DNA of 64,000 nucleotides, from the NCBI GenBank assembly GCA_016223085.1, contig JACRPS010000003.1, forward strand, positions 310,001-374,000, in the 5' to 3' direction. Shown here in pieces: positions 15,763 to 23,523 of the stretch. The position numbers and the translations under genes were made by a program. The stretch comes from Chloroflexota bacterium. Its GTDB lineage: Bacteria; Chloroflexota; Anaerolineae; Aggregatilineales; Phototrophicaceae. The notes beneath the pieces were generated by a model. The model saw nothing but the letters and a program-made list of their open reading frames with translations. It made no database searches and was not told where the DNA came from. The first letter of the stretch is position 1. Each line of letters begins with the position of its first letter.

Positions 15763-17777
15763 TATGACTCGACTGGCCGATTTGTACCAGCGCCGCGCAG
15801 CAGCACCGCCAGCACAAACCGGGGCAGGCGTAACATGCGTTTGAAGCGCCAGGGCTGCAAGTACAGCCGGAACAGCCATTCCAGGCCGGCGCGCTGCATC
15901 CACAGCGGCGCGCGCGGCACGATGCCGGCGATGAAGTCCAGCGAGCCGCCGACGCCCATCGCCATCGCCACCTTCAGCCGGGGCAGATTGCGGGCAATCC
16001 ACTTGTCCTGCTCCGGCGCGCCGTAGGCCACGAACAGGATGTCCGCGCCGCTGGCGTTGACGCGCTCCACGATAGCGTCTTCTTCCTCAGGCGCGGGACT
16101 GCCGCCATATGTGCCGACGATGGTCACGCCGGGATACTGCTGCCGTAATACTTCGGCAGCTTTTTCTGCCACACCCGGCGCTGCGCCGAGCAGGAATAGT
16201 CGCCAGCCGGTTTGCGCGGCGCGTTCGGCAATACGCGGCACGCCGTCCGAGCCGGTCACTCGCTCCGGCAGCGGATGCCCCAGATGCCGCGCCGCCCACA
16301 GCAGGCCAACGCCGTCCGGCACGCACAGGTCGGCACGGTTGAGGATGTTGAAGAAATTGGGGTCGCGCTGCGCCACCATCACAAATTCGGGATTGATCGT
16401 GCAAACGTGGTGCGCGAACCCCACCCCCTTCCCCTCCCCGAATTCGGGGAGGGGAGCGAGGGGAGGGGTTGAATTGACCCATTCGCCGATGAGCGTGAGC
16501 CACTGTTCATACGTGATCGCGTCCACCGGCAGACCGAGGATGCGGACGCGGTTGGGGAATACTGGCTGTCGTCGTAGGGACACGGTATATCGTGTCCCTA
16601 CGGCTTCCCCATTTAATAACCTCCGCGCCGCCCGCAGCACCATTGCAGTTGTCACCAGCCGCATACTGGTGCGCGCCGCGCAGCCTTCGCGCAGGCCGAT
16701 GCTGTGCCCCACGTAGCTGCACGGGCTGCACTCCACGCCGCTGCGGACGATGATGGATTTGCCGTTGGGCGTCCAGGGACCCCAGGCGTCGGCGTTGCTC
16801 GGCCCGAAGATCGCCACCACCGGCGTTCCAACCGCCGCCGCCAGATGCATCACGCCACTGTCCGCGCCGATGAACAGGTCGGCCTGCGCCAGCACGCCGG
16901 CCAACTGCGGCAGCGTCGTTTGCCCGCTCAGGTCCAGCGGAACGGTTTTCATGGCCGCCTTTACCGCCGCCGTATCATCATGCCTGCCGCCGACCAGCAC
17001 AATCTGCGCGCCAAACTCGTCGTGCAGCGCGTCTGCCACCGCCGCGAACCGGTCCGCGTCCCACCGCCGCGCCAGGCTGTAACCGCCGCTACCGGGGTGG
17101 AGGGCAATGGTAAGTGCTGAGTGCTGAGTGCTGAGTGCTGAGTCAAGTTCCGAGTTCCGAGTTCCGAGTTCCGAGTTATTAGTTATCAGTTTTCGGTTTT
17201 CAGTTTTCGGTTTTTTAGTATTCAACTGAGAACCAGCTTCTGACAACTGACAACTGACGGCTGACGACTGAAGACTGAAAACTTCCGTCGCCACCACCGC
17301 CGGGCGCGCCAACGCATCCGCGCCGAGCAGACCGACCAGATCAAGCCAGTACTGCGCCTGATGTTTCGCGCCAAAGCCGCCATCAGGCAGGCGGTCGGTG
17401 AGAAACCAGCCGTTGCCGTTGTCCAGTCCCAGGCGGCGATGCGCACGGGTCGCCAGCGCGATGAGCGCGAACTTGAACGTACCCAGTTTGAGCGTGAAAT
17501 GGTGAAAAAATACGACCGTATCAAAGTGACCGAGGCCAAAGATACGCCGCAGATTGGCAGGCTTGAGCAGTGACGCGGAACTATTGAAGGTATTCCGGTC
17601 AAAAGTAACGATGTCGTCCACCAGTGTTGTGCCCTGCACTACCGGCGCAGCGTGGGCGCTGGTCAGCAGCGTGATATGGGCGTCCGGTTTGGCTTCCCGC
17701 AGGGCGGCCAGCGCGGGCGTAGATAGAATCAGATCGCCAATATCAGCGAGTTGGACAATAAGATAGCGTTCAGCCAT
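15762..17777 (-). CDS. fused glycosyltransferase: GT9 (heptosyltransferase-like) plus WecG/TagA/CpsF (GT26)
   Basis: Two enzymes in one 671-residue frame. Residues 1-390 are GT9-like: LIVQLADIGDLILSTPALAA, then GADSGVMHLAAAVGTPVVAI and the nucleotide-sugar site. Residues 407-660 are TagA/WecG-like: INPEFVMVAQRDPNFFNILN, then ADLCVPDGVG and VAYGAPEQDKWIARNLPR. Three parts are repeat DNA translated in frame: residues 167-223 (tandem heptamers, 17107-17283), 392-401 (a GTAGGG palindrome, 16574-16601) between the two enzymes, and 435-455 (GGGGAGGG palindrome, 16421-16478). The palindrome between the domains may have joined two genes. Start ATG overlaps the GT4 stop (TGATG). Confidence 0.85.
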   Translation of the reverse strand: MAERYLIVQLADIGDLILSTPALAALREAKPDAHITLLTSAHAAPVVQGTTLVDDIVTFDRNTFNSSASLLKPANLRRIFGLGHFDTVVFFHHFTLKLGTFKFALIALATRAHRRLGLDNGNGWFLTDRLPDGGFGAKHQAQYWLDLVGLLGADALARPAVVATEVFSLQSSAVSCQLSEAGSQLNTKKPKTENRKLITNNSELGTRNSELDSALSTQHSALTIALHPGSGGYSLARRWDADRFAAVADALHDEFGAQIVLVGGRHDDTAAVKAAMKTVPLDLSGQTTLPQLAGVLAQADLFIGADSGVMHLAAAVGTPVVAIFGPSNADAWGPWTPNGKSIIVRSGVECSPCSYVGHSIGLREGCAARTSMRLVTTAMVLRAARRLLNGEAVGTRYTVSLRRQPVFPNRVRILGLPVDAITYEQWLTLIGEWVNSTPPLAPLPEFGEGKGVGFAHHVCTINPEFVMVAQRDPNFFNILNRADLCVPDGVGLLWAARHLGHPLPERVTGSDGVPRIAERAAQTGWRLFLLGAAPGVAEKAAEVLRQQYPGVTIVGTYGGSPAPEEEDAIVERVNASGADILFVAYGAPEQDKWIARNLPRLKVAMAMGVGGSLDFIAGIVPRAPLWMQRAGLEWLFRLYLQPWRFKRMLRLPRFVLAVLLRGAGTNRPVES
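16421..16478. repeat. CTCCCC-GAATTC-GGGGAG palindrome inside the TagA-like domain
   Basis: CCCCTCCCCGAATTCGGGGA followed by GGGGAGCGAGGGGAGGGG. Translated in frame it gives about 20 extra residues (STPPLAPLPEFGEGKG) just before HHVCTINPEF. Related copies are at 18356-18398 and 21001-21118. Confidence 0.8.
16574..16601. repeat. GTAGGG...CCCTAC palindrome between two fused enzyme domains, core ACACGGTATATCGTGT
   Basis: A 28-bp palindrome inside the GT9-TagA frame, translated as part of the linker (VGTRYTVSLR). The codons around it lack a stop or a start for a separate TagA gene. Confidence 0.85.
17107..17283. repeat. tandem heptamer tract inserted in frame in the GT9 domain
   Basis: On the plus strand this reads four copies of GTGCTGA, then four of GTTCCGA, then AGTTATCAGTTTTCGG-type units, then GACAACTGACAACTGACGG-type units in the opposite sense. 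It is 177 bases (59 codons), so the reading frame is kept. It is the largest example of the AACTGA/CAGTT repeat type in the window. Confidence 0.85.
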
Positions 17778-18901
17778 CAGCCTTCAGCTTTCAGCAATAC
17801 ACCTTTAGCAGCAGACTCTAGTGCATCAAGTACCTGTTCTGCCGCCCGCTTCCAGGTGAATTTCGCCGCCTGTACATGCCCCTTTTGGCTCAATGACTGG
17901 CGCAGAACTTCATCGTTGCTCAGGCGGCCCATCGCCGCCGCGATGGCTTCCACGTCCAGCGGATCCACCAGCAGGCCGGCGTCGCCCACCAGTTCCGGCA
18001 GGCTGGACGTGTTGCTGCCGATGACAGGCGTACCGACGTGCATGGCCTCGACCACCGGAAAGCCAAACCCTTCGTACAGCGACGGAAACACCAGTGCCAG
18101 CGCCCCGGCCAGCAGCGCGCCTTTATCGGTGTCATCCACGTAACCGGGCAGATAAACGCCCTCTACCCCCTGCACCCAGGTCGGGTCAAACAGCCAGCCC
18201 TGACCGCCCGCCAGCACCAGCCCGGCACTGTTACCGGGATGGCGTTTGCGCCACAACCGATAGGCCTGCACAATGCGGGCGATGTTCTTGCGTGGCTGCA
18301 ACGTGCCGATGAACAGGAAATAACGTTCTGGCAAACGGTATTTGCGCCGAAGAACCTCCCCCCCCTGCCCCCTCTCCATTGAATCGAGAGGGGGAGTTTC
18401 CACCCCCGGATACACGACACGGATTTTATCCGGCGGCGCGCCGTAAAACTTCGTGAGATCATCCGCCGTCGCCTGACTGTCCGCGAGCACCAGCGCCGCG
18501 CGGCGGGCGCTGTAGCGTGTCGTCCAGTCAAGATATAACCGCTGGCGGGCCAGATGCGCTTCCGGGAAATATTTAAAACCCAGATCATGTACCGTGACGA
18601 CCGCGCGTCCCGGAAACAGCAGCGGCAGGGTGTGCGCCGGCACAAATGTCACCTCCGGCCTGTTGCGCCACAGCTCAGCGGCAAAACGAAGATGCGTCCA
18701 GGCACGGCGAAAGGGAATGACACGGCAGCGCACCCGGTCAGACGGCGGAAATAAATCCGGCGGTGGGGTGTCCCGAAAATAGAGGGTGATATCATGAGAG
18801 GTATTGAGCCGGACTAGCGCGCGTATCAATTCGATAGCGTAACGCTCTGTGCCCGTTATCCGGGGAACGGTACACCGGCTGGCATCTATCGCAACTCGCA
18901 T
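17777..18901 (-). CDS. glycosyltransferase family 4 (GT-B)
   Basis: A 374-residue GT4. The N-domain opens MRVAIDASRCTVPRITGTER, and the C-domain has FIGTLQPRKNIARIVQAYRL followed by the donor site PSLYEGFGFPVVEAMHVGTP, the E-x7-E motif. It would transfer a hexose from a nucleotide sugar to a polysaccharide precursor. Residues near 170-187 (LDSMERGQGG) come from a GA-rich palindrome inserted in frame, in the linker between the two domains. Start ATG at 18901 lies one base from the stop of the membrane protein gene, so the cluster is one operon. Confidence 0.87.
   Translation of the reverse strand: MRVAIDASRCTVPRITGTERYAIELIRALVRLNTSHDITLYFRDTPPPDLFPPSDRVRCRVIPFRRAWTHLRFAAELWRNRPEVTFVPAHTLPLLFPGRAVVTVHDLGFKYFPEAHLARQRLYLDWTTRYSARRAALVLADSQATADDLTKFYGAPPDKIRVVYPGVETPPLDSMERGQGGEVLRRKYRLPERYFLFIGTLQPRKNIARIVQAYRLWRKRHPGNSAGLVLAGGQGWLFDPTWVQGVEGVYLPGYVDDTDKGALLAGALALVFPSLYEGFGFPVVEAMHVGTPVIGSNTSSLPELVGDAGLLVDPLDVEAIAAAMGRLSNDEVLRQSLSQKGHVQAAKFTWKRAAEQVLDALESAAKGVLLKAEG
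18356..18398. repeat. CCCCCTCTC-CATTGAATC-GAGAGGGGG palindrome inside the GT4 gene
   Basis: CCCCCTCTCCATTGAATCGA continues with GAGGGGG, forming a 9-bp stem. It is embedded in the GT4 coding frame without shifting it and is related to the GAATTC-centred palindromes at 16.4 and 21.0 kb. Confidence 0.75.
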
Positions 18902-19762
18902 TTACCGTCGCCGCAGCACCGGCAGCAGCCACACCAGCAGCACCAGTGCCAGTACCACCGGCCACAGGTTCACCACGACCGCCGTCACCGCTGTCGGCAG
19001 CAGGCCCAGCGTCACCGTCAGACCAATCAGGCCGGCGATAACCAGCAGCAGGCCGGGCAGCAGCAGGCGGCGGTCAGACGGATAGGCCAGCAGCGCCGTG
19101 AGGATGAAGGCCGTGCCTACCGCTGACACCAGCAGCGGCCAGCCGCGCACGCTGCCCGGCGACCCTGGCAGCGTCAGATAGAATGCCACACCAGCGACTA
19201 GCAGCAGCGCCAGCGCCGTAAACAGGCTACCACGCTCCCAGCGACCGGACGACAGCCAGCGCGCGATGAACGTCACCGCCACGCCGCCGATCAGCAGCGC
19301 GGCCACCAGCCCGCCATCCCGCGACGTAGGCGAGGTGGTTTGGGCGAAGGTTAGCCACGCGCCGATTGCCATCAGCAGCAGCGCGGGGACGACCGACGCC
19401 ATCTGGCCGCGTTTGAGCACGATCTGCGGCGGCACGGGGAAAAACAGCTCCGGGTGTTCCAGCCGCATCCGGCGTTCTTCGGCGGCGCGGGCTTCCGCCT
19501 CCGCTTGGGCGATTTTTGCCTGTTCGGCGGCCTCCTGCTCGGCCAGCATATCGCTCAGGGTGGAAACCGCCGCCAGCGCGGCCTCGATGTCCACTCCGTC
19601 GGCGACCGGAAAAACGGCTACTTCGTCGCGCGGTTCAGCTTCACCAGCCAGCGCGGCTTCGTGGGCCGCTTCTGCCGGCGCGAAGCGCAAATCATCATCT
19701 GCCGGCAGCGCTTCCGGCGACAGATCGGTTTCGGTTAAGGGATTACGGTCTTCATTCGTCAT
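18902..19762 (-). CDS. hypothetical membrane protein, acidic N-terminus and seven or eight membrane segments
   Basis: A 286-residue protein not recognised. The first 110 residues are polar and acidic with an Ala/Glu-rich stretch (EQEAAEQAKIAQAEAEARAA), probably coiled coil. Residues from about 120 on are hydrophobic segments (VVPALLLMAIGAWLTF, LVAALLIGGVAVTFIA, and several more) ending LVWLLPVLRRR. ATG 19762 is chosen over a start 12 codons upstream because it is the first ATG. It precedes GT4 directly and probably starts the polysaccharide operon. Confidence 0.65.
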   Translation of the reverse strand: MTNEDRNPLTETDLSPEALPADDDLRFAPAEAAHEAALAGEAEPRDEVAVFPVADGVDIEAALAAVSTLSDMLAEQEAAEQAKIAQAEAEARAAEERRMRLEHPELFFPVPPQIVLKRGQMASVVPALLLMAIGAWLTFAQTTSPTSRDGGLVAALLIGGVAVTFIARWLSSGRWERGSLFTALALLLVAGVAFYLTLPGSPGSVRGWPLLVSAVGTAFILTALLAYPSDRRLLLPGLLLVIAGLIGLTVTLGLLPTAVTAVVVNLWPVVLALVLLVWLLPVLRRR

Positions 19763-19814
19763 GCTGGTAATTGTGGCGAGTTTTGGGTTTACGCGCAAGG
19801 GTGTTGATTAAGGC

Positions 19815-19843
19815 TTGTCATACGCCTTCTGAATCGCTATAAT
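19815..19843 (+). promoter_or_regulatory. sigma70 promoter of tRNA-Cys
   Basis: TTGTCA (19815-19820), a 17-base spacer, and a perfect TATAAT (19838-19843). The tRNA begins 12 bases after the -10 box, as expected for a stable-RNA promoter. Confidence 0.85.
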
Positions 19844-19854
19844 GTTTCAGAAAT

Positions 19855-19926
19855 GGCGACGTAGCCAAGTGGTAAGGCAGAGCTCTGCAAAAGCTCCATG
19901 CGCCGGTTCAAATCCGGGCGTCGCCT
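19855..19926 (+). tRNA. trnC: tRNA-Cys (GCA)
   Basis: A 72-base cloverleaf: acceptor GGCGACG pairs with CGTCGCC, the anticodon arm is GAGCT-CTGCAAA-AGCTC with anticodon GCA, and the T arm is GCCGG-TTCAAAT-CCGGG (one G:C/T mismatch aside). The discriminator base is T, an identity element of tRNA-Cys. CCA is not encoded. Confidence 0.95.
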
Positions 19927-19932
19927 CTGACA

Positions 19933-19964
19933 ACAGGTGTCCGCAGGGTCACCTGTTTTTGTTT
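19933..19964 (+). terminator. rho-independent terminator after tRNA-Cys
   Basis: ACAGGTG (19933-19939) pairs with CACCTGT (19950-19956) around a 10-base loop and is followed by TTTTTGTTT. It lies seven bases past the tRNA. Confidence 0.88.
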
Positions 19965-20018
19965 GCCGTGCCAGAGTTGGAATTCGGTAAATATTTCAGA
20001 AATTCCAGTTTTGGGGGG

Positions 20019-20046
20019 TTTACAAATCGGAAAACGAGCGTATCAT
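20019..20046 (+). promoter_or_regulatory. promoter of the DUF1003 leader transcript
   Basis: TTTACA (20019-20024), a 16-base spacer, TATCAT (20041-20046). It lies just before a perfect 6-bp hairpin CCCGGC-GCATCGA-GCCGGG (20055-20073) and the small ORF, so the transcript would have a leader of about 300 bases. Confidence 0.55.
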
Positions 20047-20103
20047 TCAATTAGCCCGGCGCATCGAGCCGGGTTCGTTGTCAATCGTTCAGAGTAAGGA
20101 ACA

Positions 20104-20175
20104 ATGACCGAGTCTCACAGTACCAAGCTGGAGCAGCCGCCCTTACCCGGCGGCGGTAACGACATTCGGCGCTGA
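20104..20175 (+). CDS. small leader ORF (23 residues) upstream of the DUF1003 gene
   Basis: ATG 20104 follows AAGGA at a good distance and reads MTESHSTKLEQPPLPGGG then NDIRR before TGA at 20173. It is too short to be found by length filters and has no known homolog that I recognise. The last codons (20150-20161) are perfectly complementary over 12 bases to 20213-20224, and an anti-Shine-Dalgarno begins one base after the stop codon region. This layout suggests a leader peptide whose translation controls the downstream gene, not a peptide with its own function. Confidence 0.5.
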   Translation: MTESHSTKLEQPPLPGGGNDIRR

Positions 20176-20351
20176 ACCTCCTCCATTAAGCCAGGGGGTG
20201 ACGCGCCCCAAGCGTTACCGCCGCTCCCGCCGACCTCAGCGGGAGAAACCCTGGTAGAGCCTGTTCCACACCAATTCCATATTGTTCGTCCTGATATGCT
20301 GCTCTGCGTCGCAGGCGCACGGCAACATGGTGTGTAACATCACAATGGAGG
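20146..20351 (+). promoter_or_regulatory. candidate cis-regulatory RNA leader of the DUF1003 gene
   Basis: Pairings seen directly: 20150-20161 with 20213-20224 (12 bp perfect, GCGGCGGTAACG/CGTTACCGCCGC); CCAGGG 20191-20196 with CCCTGG 20249-20254; hairpin CTCCCGC-N8-GCGGGAG at 20224-20245; and CCTCCATT (20180-20187) with AATGGAGG (20344-20351), which contains the Shine-Dalgarno of the DUF1003 gene. Some of these exclude each other, so the RNA can take alternative folds depending on ribosome position on the small ORF. I know no named riboswitch class with this pattern. Confidence 0.5.
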
Positions 20352-20356
20352 TCATC

Positions 20357-20995
20357 ATGTACAACGATCTGCTGCTGAATCGGATTGCGGGTGCGCCCAT
20401 CGAAAATCCCGATGATCGCATTCAGGAACTGATTGACGAGATCGAAGAACTGCGTACGCTGGCTGGCCCGGAAGCGCAGGAACTGATTCGGGACCTGCGT
20501 CCTCGCCTGGTCACCGACGATGTGTACGAGGAAATTGACGAGCAGGCCACCTTTGGCGAGCGTATGGCCGACAAGCTGGCGTCGTTCGCCGGTAGCTGGA
20601 AGTTCATCCTCGGCTTCGCGCTGCTGATGGCGGTCTGGATTGGCGTTAATGCTCACCTGGGCGGCAGCGCCTTCGATCCGTTCCCGTTCATTCTGCTTAA
20701 CCTCACGCTCAGCACGCTGGCGGCTTTGCAAGCCCCCGTGATTCTGATGTCGCAGAATCGCCAAGCGAGCAAGGATCGAGCGGTTGCGCAGAATGATTAC
20801 CACGTTAATCTGAAAAACGAGGTTGAAATCGCCGACCTGCACCGCAAGATTGACGCGCTGACCGAGGCGCTGGCGATGCAGTCCCGCATGATGAACGCGC
20901 TGGTCGAAGCGCGCCGCAAGGAACTGAGCGCGACCGTGCGCGTGATGGAAAGCACGCTGCCGGCGCGGCATGTCGGGCAGGCGGCAGCGGATTAG
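20357..20995 (+). CDS. DUF1003 membrane protein
   Basis: A 212-residue protein with a helical N-terminal part (DDRIQELIDEIEELRTL), then the DUF1003 core: FGERMADKLASFAGSWKFIL, a membrane hairpin with AVWIGVNAHL and DPFPFILLNLTLSTLAALQA, then PVILMSQNRQASKDR, the signature of the family. The C-terminus is a coiled coil. Members are often near metal transporters, but the function is unknown. The start ATG 20357 has GGAGG at 20347-20351, complementary to a site in its own leader. Confidence 0.85.
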   Translation: MYNDLLLNRIAGAPIENPDDRIQELIDEIEELRTLAGPEAQELIRDLRPRLVTDDVYEEIDEQATFGERMADKLASFAGSWKFILGFALLMAVWIGVNAHLGGSAFDPFPFILLNLTLSTLAALQAPVILMSQNRQASKDRAVAQNDYHVNLKNEVEIADLHRKIDALTEALAMQSRMMNALVEARRKELSATVRVMESTLPARHVGQAAAD

Positions 20996-21000
20996 GTTCG

Positions 21001-21118
21001 ACCCCTCCCTATCCCTCCCCGAATTCGGGGAGGGAACAAGAAACGCCATAATAGCCCCTCTCCCCTGAATTCGGGTGACCGGAGGAAATCCCTTTAGGGA
21101 GGAGAGGGGTTGGGGTGA
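21001..21118. repeat. cluster of GAATTC-centred GGGGAGGG palindromes
   Basis: CCTCCCCGAATTCGGGGAGG at 21015-21034 is a perfect palindrome; a second, larger imperfect unit with CCCCTCTCCCCTGAATTCGG and GAGGAGAGGGGTTGGGG follows. Together they fill most of the gap between the DUF1003 and adenylyltransferase genes. Confidence 0.8.
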
Positions 21119-21155
21119 GGGGTTAGCAGACAAAAAGCCATCAGTGGGTGTTGGC

Positions 21156-21190
21156 TCAAGGGGCGAACCAGTCAAATATGGTTCGCCCCG
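21156..21190. repeat. degenerate GGGGCGAACC...GGTTCGCCCC palindrome
   Basis: GGGGCGAACC and GGTTCGCCCC pair around AGTCAAATAT. The conserved GTAGGG and CCCTAC ends of the main family are lost, and the stem is 10 bp. It lies just past the adenylyltransferase stop codon. Confidence 0.7.
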
Positions 21191-21219
21191 TTTTGTTGGC
21201 GATGCTTATCGGTTCAGTT

Positions 21220-22056
21220 TTACATCCCCGTGATAACTGCCGACACCGCCGCATCAACTGGCGGGTAATCGAAACGCAGCTTCGCCGCCACCATTTGCGC
21301 GGCCTGCCGGAACAGATCAATTGTATTCCGAAGCGCACGGAGCATACTGTCTGACTCAAACGCGCCGAACGTGCCGGGAACAGCGTTCCACACGTCGGTG
21401 TCCAGCCATTCGTGCATGAAGCGGCCATCGTGCCATACGTCCACCTGCGGCTTTTCGAGCAGCGTTTTCCACTCCAGCATCGTCAGCAGGTGATGTTTGC
21501 ATTTCCAATCCAGCGATTGCGCCACCCACAGATTGCCCCGGTGGATTTGTTTGGCCGTCGCCAGGGCATAGTAGAAAAACTCACCGACGGCATCGTTAAA
21601 CGCGGCTTGAGTCGGCAGCGCCTGGAACGGTTTCGCCGTAACCGGCGGGGGCAACCGGGCGGCCAGGCCGTCTTTATCCAGCCAGATGAGATAACCGCGA
21701 TCATAGGGCGGCTCGATGCCGTTGGCGACGATCTGCGCCAGCCGGTCCACGTCGGCAAAAGCCAGATCAACTTTGGCTAATCCATCACCTGCCGGCAGCA
21801 GCACCATATACTCGCGCGATCCATTCGGCCACGTATCGCAGCGGATATGCAGCGCCGGGCGGGTAAACGGCGGCAGGGTGTCGGAGGAGAGATACAACGT
21901 AGGGTCGGTTGTGTACAGTACCAGATCGAGATCGGAAAATTCATCGGCAGGGTGGGCTTCGGCCCGTGCCCGCGACCCCACCACCAGCACCACGCGAATG
22001 TCATCACGTGACGCTGCCCATTCGATCACCTGCTGCCCAATAGCCTCATAGATCAT
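21220..22056 (-). CDS. aminoglycoside 6-adenylyltransferase-like nucleotidyltransferase
   Basis: A 278-residue protein in the ANT(6)/AadK family. The nucleotidyltransferase motif is VVLVVGSRARAEAHPADEFS followed by DLDLVLY (GSR...DxD), and the C-terminal helical part has HLLTMLEWKT, as in AadE. Enzymes of this family adenylate streptomycin at O6, and many chromosomal members have no known substrate. GGTGGAGC precedes ATG 22056. It is not linked to any mobile element, so resistance is not claimed. Confidence 0.8.
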   Translation of the reverse strand: MIYEAIGQQVIEWAASRDDIRVVLVVGSRARAEAHPADEFSDLDLVLYTTDPTLYLSSDTLPPFTRPALHIRCDTWPNGSREYMVLLPAGDGLAKVDLAFADVDRLAQIVANGIEPPYDRGYLIWLDKDGLAARLPPPVTAKPFQALPTQAAFNDAVGEFFYYALATAKQIHRGNLWVAQSLDWKCKHHLLTMLEWKTLLEKPQVDVWHDGRFMHEWLDTDVWNAVPGTFGAFESDSMLRALRNTIDLFRQAAQMVAAKLRFDYPPVDAAVSAVITGM

Positions 22057-22175
22057 CGTATTTGCTCCACCGTCCCGAAAACACTCACTATAACATGTCA
22101 GAAAAAACAGGGTGAGGATTCCGCAACCTTGCGTTATGATTATCCGCCAACCAAAACAACCGCAGAGGAATGACC

Positions 22176-23517
22176 ATGCCCAGCTTTAACCCGGTTACGC
22201 CGGAGATTGTCACACAGCTACAAACGATGGTCGGCGCGGCCAACACCAGCACCGCCCAGGCCGACCTGGATTTACACGCCAAGGACCAATCGCAGCACGC
22301 TGCCCACCCGGCAGAAGTGGTTGTCTGGCCGACGAACGCGCAGCAGGTGGCCGACGTGCTCAAACTTGCCAACGACTGCCGCATCCCGGTCACGCCCTGG
22401 GGCGTCGGCACGGGACTGGAAGGCAATTCAATTCCGGTTTACGGCGGCATTCTGATGTCGTTCGAGCGCATGAACCAGATCGTGGAAGTTCACGCCGACG
22501 ATTTTCAGGTGACGGTGCAGCCGGGCATCGGCCACAAAGATTTAAACGCACAGCTCGCCCGTTACGGTCTGTTCTTCCCGCCCGACCCCGGCGCGAATGC
22601 CACCGTCGGCGGGATGCTGGCGAACAACGCCGCCGGCATCCGTACTGTCAAATACGGCGCGAGCAAGGACAACGTGCTGCAAATGCAGGTGGCGCTGGCC
22701 GATGGGCGGCTGATTAAGGTCGGCGCGCGCTCGGTCAAGCAGGCGTCGGGGTACGATCTGCTGCACCTGTTTGTCGGCAGTGAGGGGACACTCGGCATCA
22801 TCACCGAGGCGACGCTCAAACTCGTGCCGGTGGCGCAGTACATGAGCGCGGCGCTGGCAGCGTTTGACAGTATCGAAGCGGCGGTGCAGACCGTCGTCGC
22901 CGTGCGCGGCAGCGGCCTTGACCCGGCGGCGCTGGAACTGATTGACGCCGCCCACGCCCGCATGTTACGTGAGGCCGAAGGGGTGGATTTGACCGACTAC
23001 CCCACGCTGTTTATGGAAGGTGCGGGACATCTGCGAGGAAATGGGCGCGATCAGCTTCCGCGCCACCACCGACACCGCCGAACGCAAAAAACTGTGGCAC
23101 GCGCGCCACAGTTCGTATGAGATCATGGTGCGGTCACACCCCGACAAAACCTTTTTTATCAACGACGTGGCCGTGCCGATCAGCGCCTATCCTGAACTCA
23201 TCGGCTACGTCGAGCAGCTCAAGCGCGAGTACGGCTTCACTGCCTACATGATCGGCCATGCCGGCGATGGCAACGTACACGTTGAGTTCCCGTTCTCCGG
23301 TGAGGAAGAATACCGCCAGCGCATGGAAATGAACGGCCTGATTGTCAAAAAGGCGCTGGCGCTGGGGGGCACGGCGACGGGCGAACACGGCGTGGGCATC
23401 GGCAAGGCCAAGTACATGCCGGTCGAACACGGCGCAGCGCTGGACGTGATGCGTGCCATCAAGCAGACACTTGACCCCAACGGCATCCTCAATCCCGGCA
23501 AGATTTTCCCGCAGTAA
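22176..23517 (+). pseudogene. FAD-linked oxidase (GlcD/D-lactate dehydrogenase-like), frameshifted by a deletion
   Basis: Two overlapping frames together give one flavoprotein. Frame 1 (from ATG 22176 to about 23018) has the FAD_binding_4 domain: PVTPWGVGTGLEGNSIPVYG, FPPDPGANATVGGMLANNAA and GSEGTLGIITEATLKLVP. After the segment TDYPTLFME the frame is lost. Frame 2 continues RDICEEMGAISFRATTDTAE to HAGDGNVHVEFPF and ILNPGKIFPQ. About 14-20 residues expected between the two are absent, so this is a small deletion whose length is not a multiple of three, not a simple one-base slip. The protein would normally oxidise a 2-hydroxyacid. Confidence 0.75.
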
Positions 23518-23523
23518 CAAACG

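Noticed and set aside
17107-17283. CRISPR array
   Set aside because: The units are 7 bases and directly adjacent with no spacers, and there are no cas genes in the window.
20186-21175. A 329-codon minus-strand frame over the DUF1003 gene and repeats
   Set aside because: The translation is composed of His/Arg/Gln-rich nonsense plus translated palindromes; DUF1003 on the other strand is clearly real.
21220-22056. Acquired antibiotic-resistance gene
   Set aside because: The protein is an ANT(6)-family member, but there is no mobile element, unusual composition or resistance partner; a chromosomal gene of unknown substrate is the safer reading.
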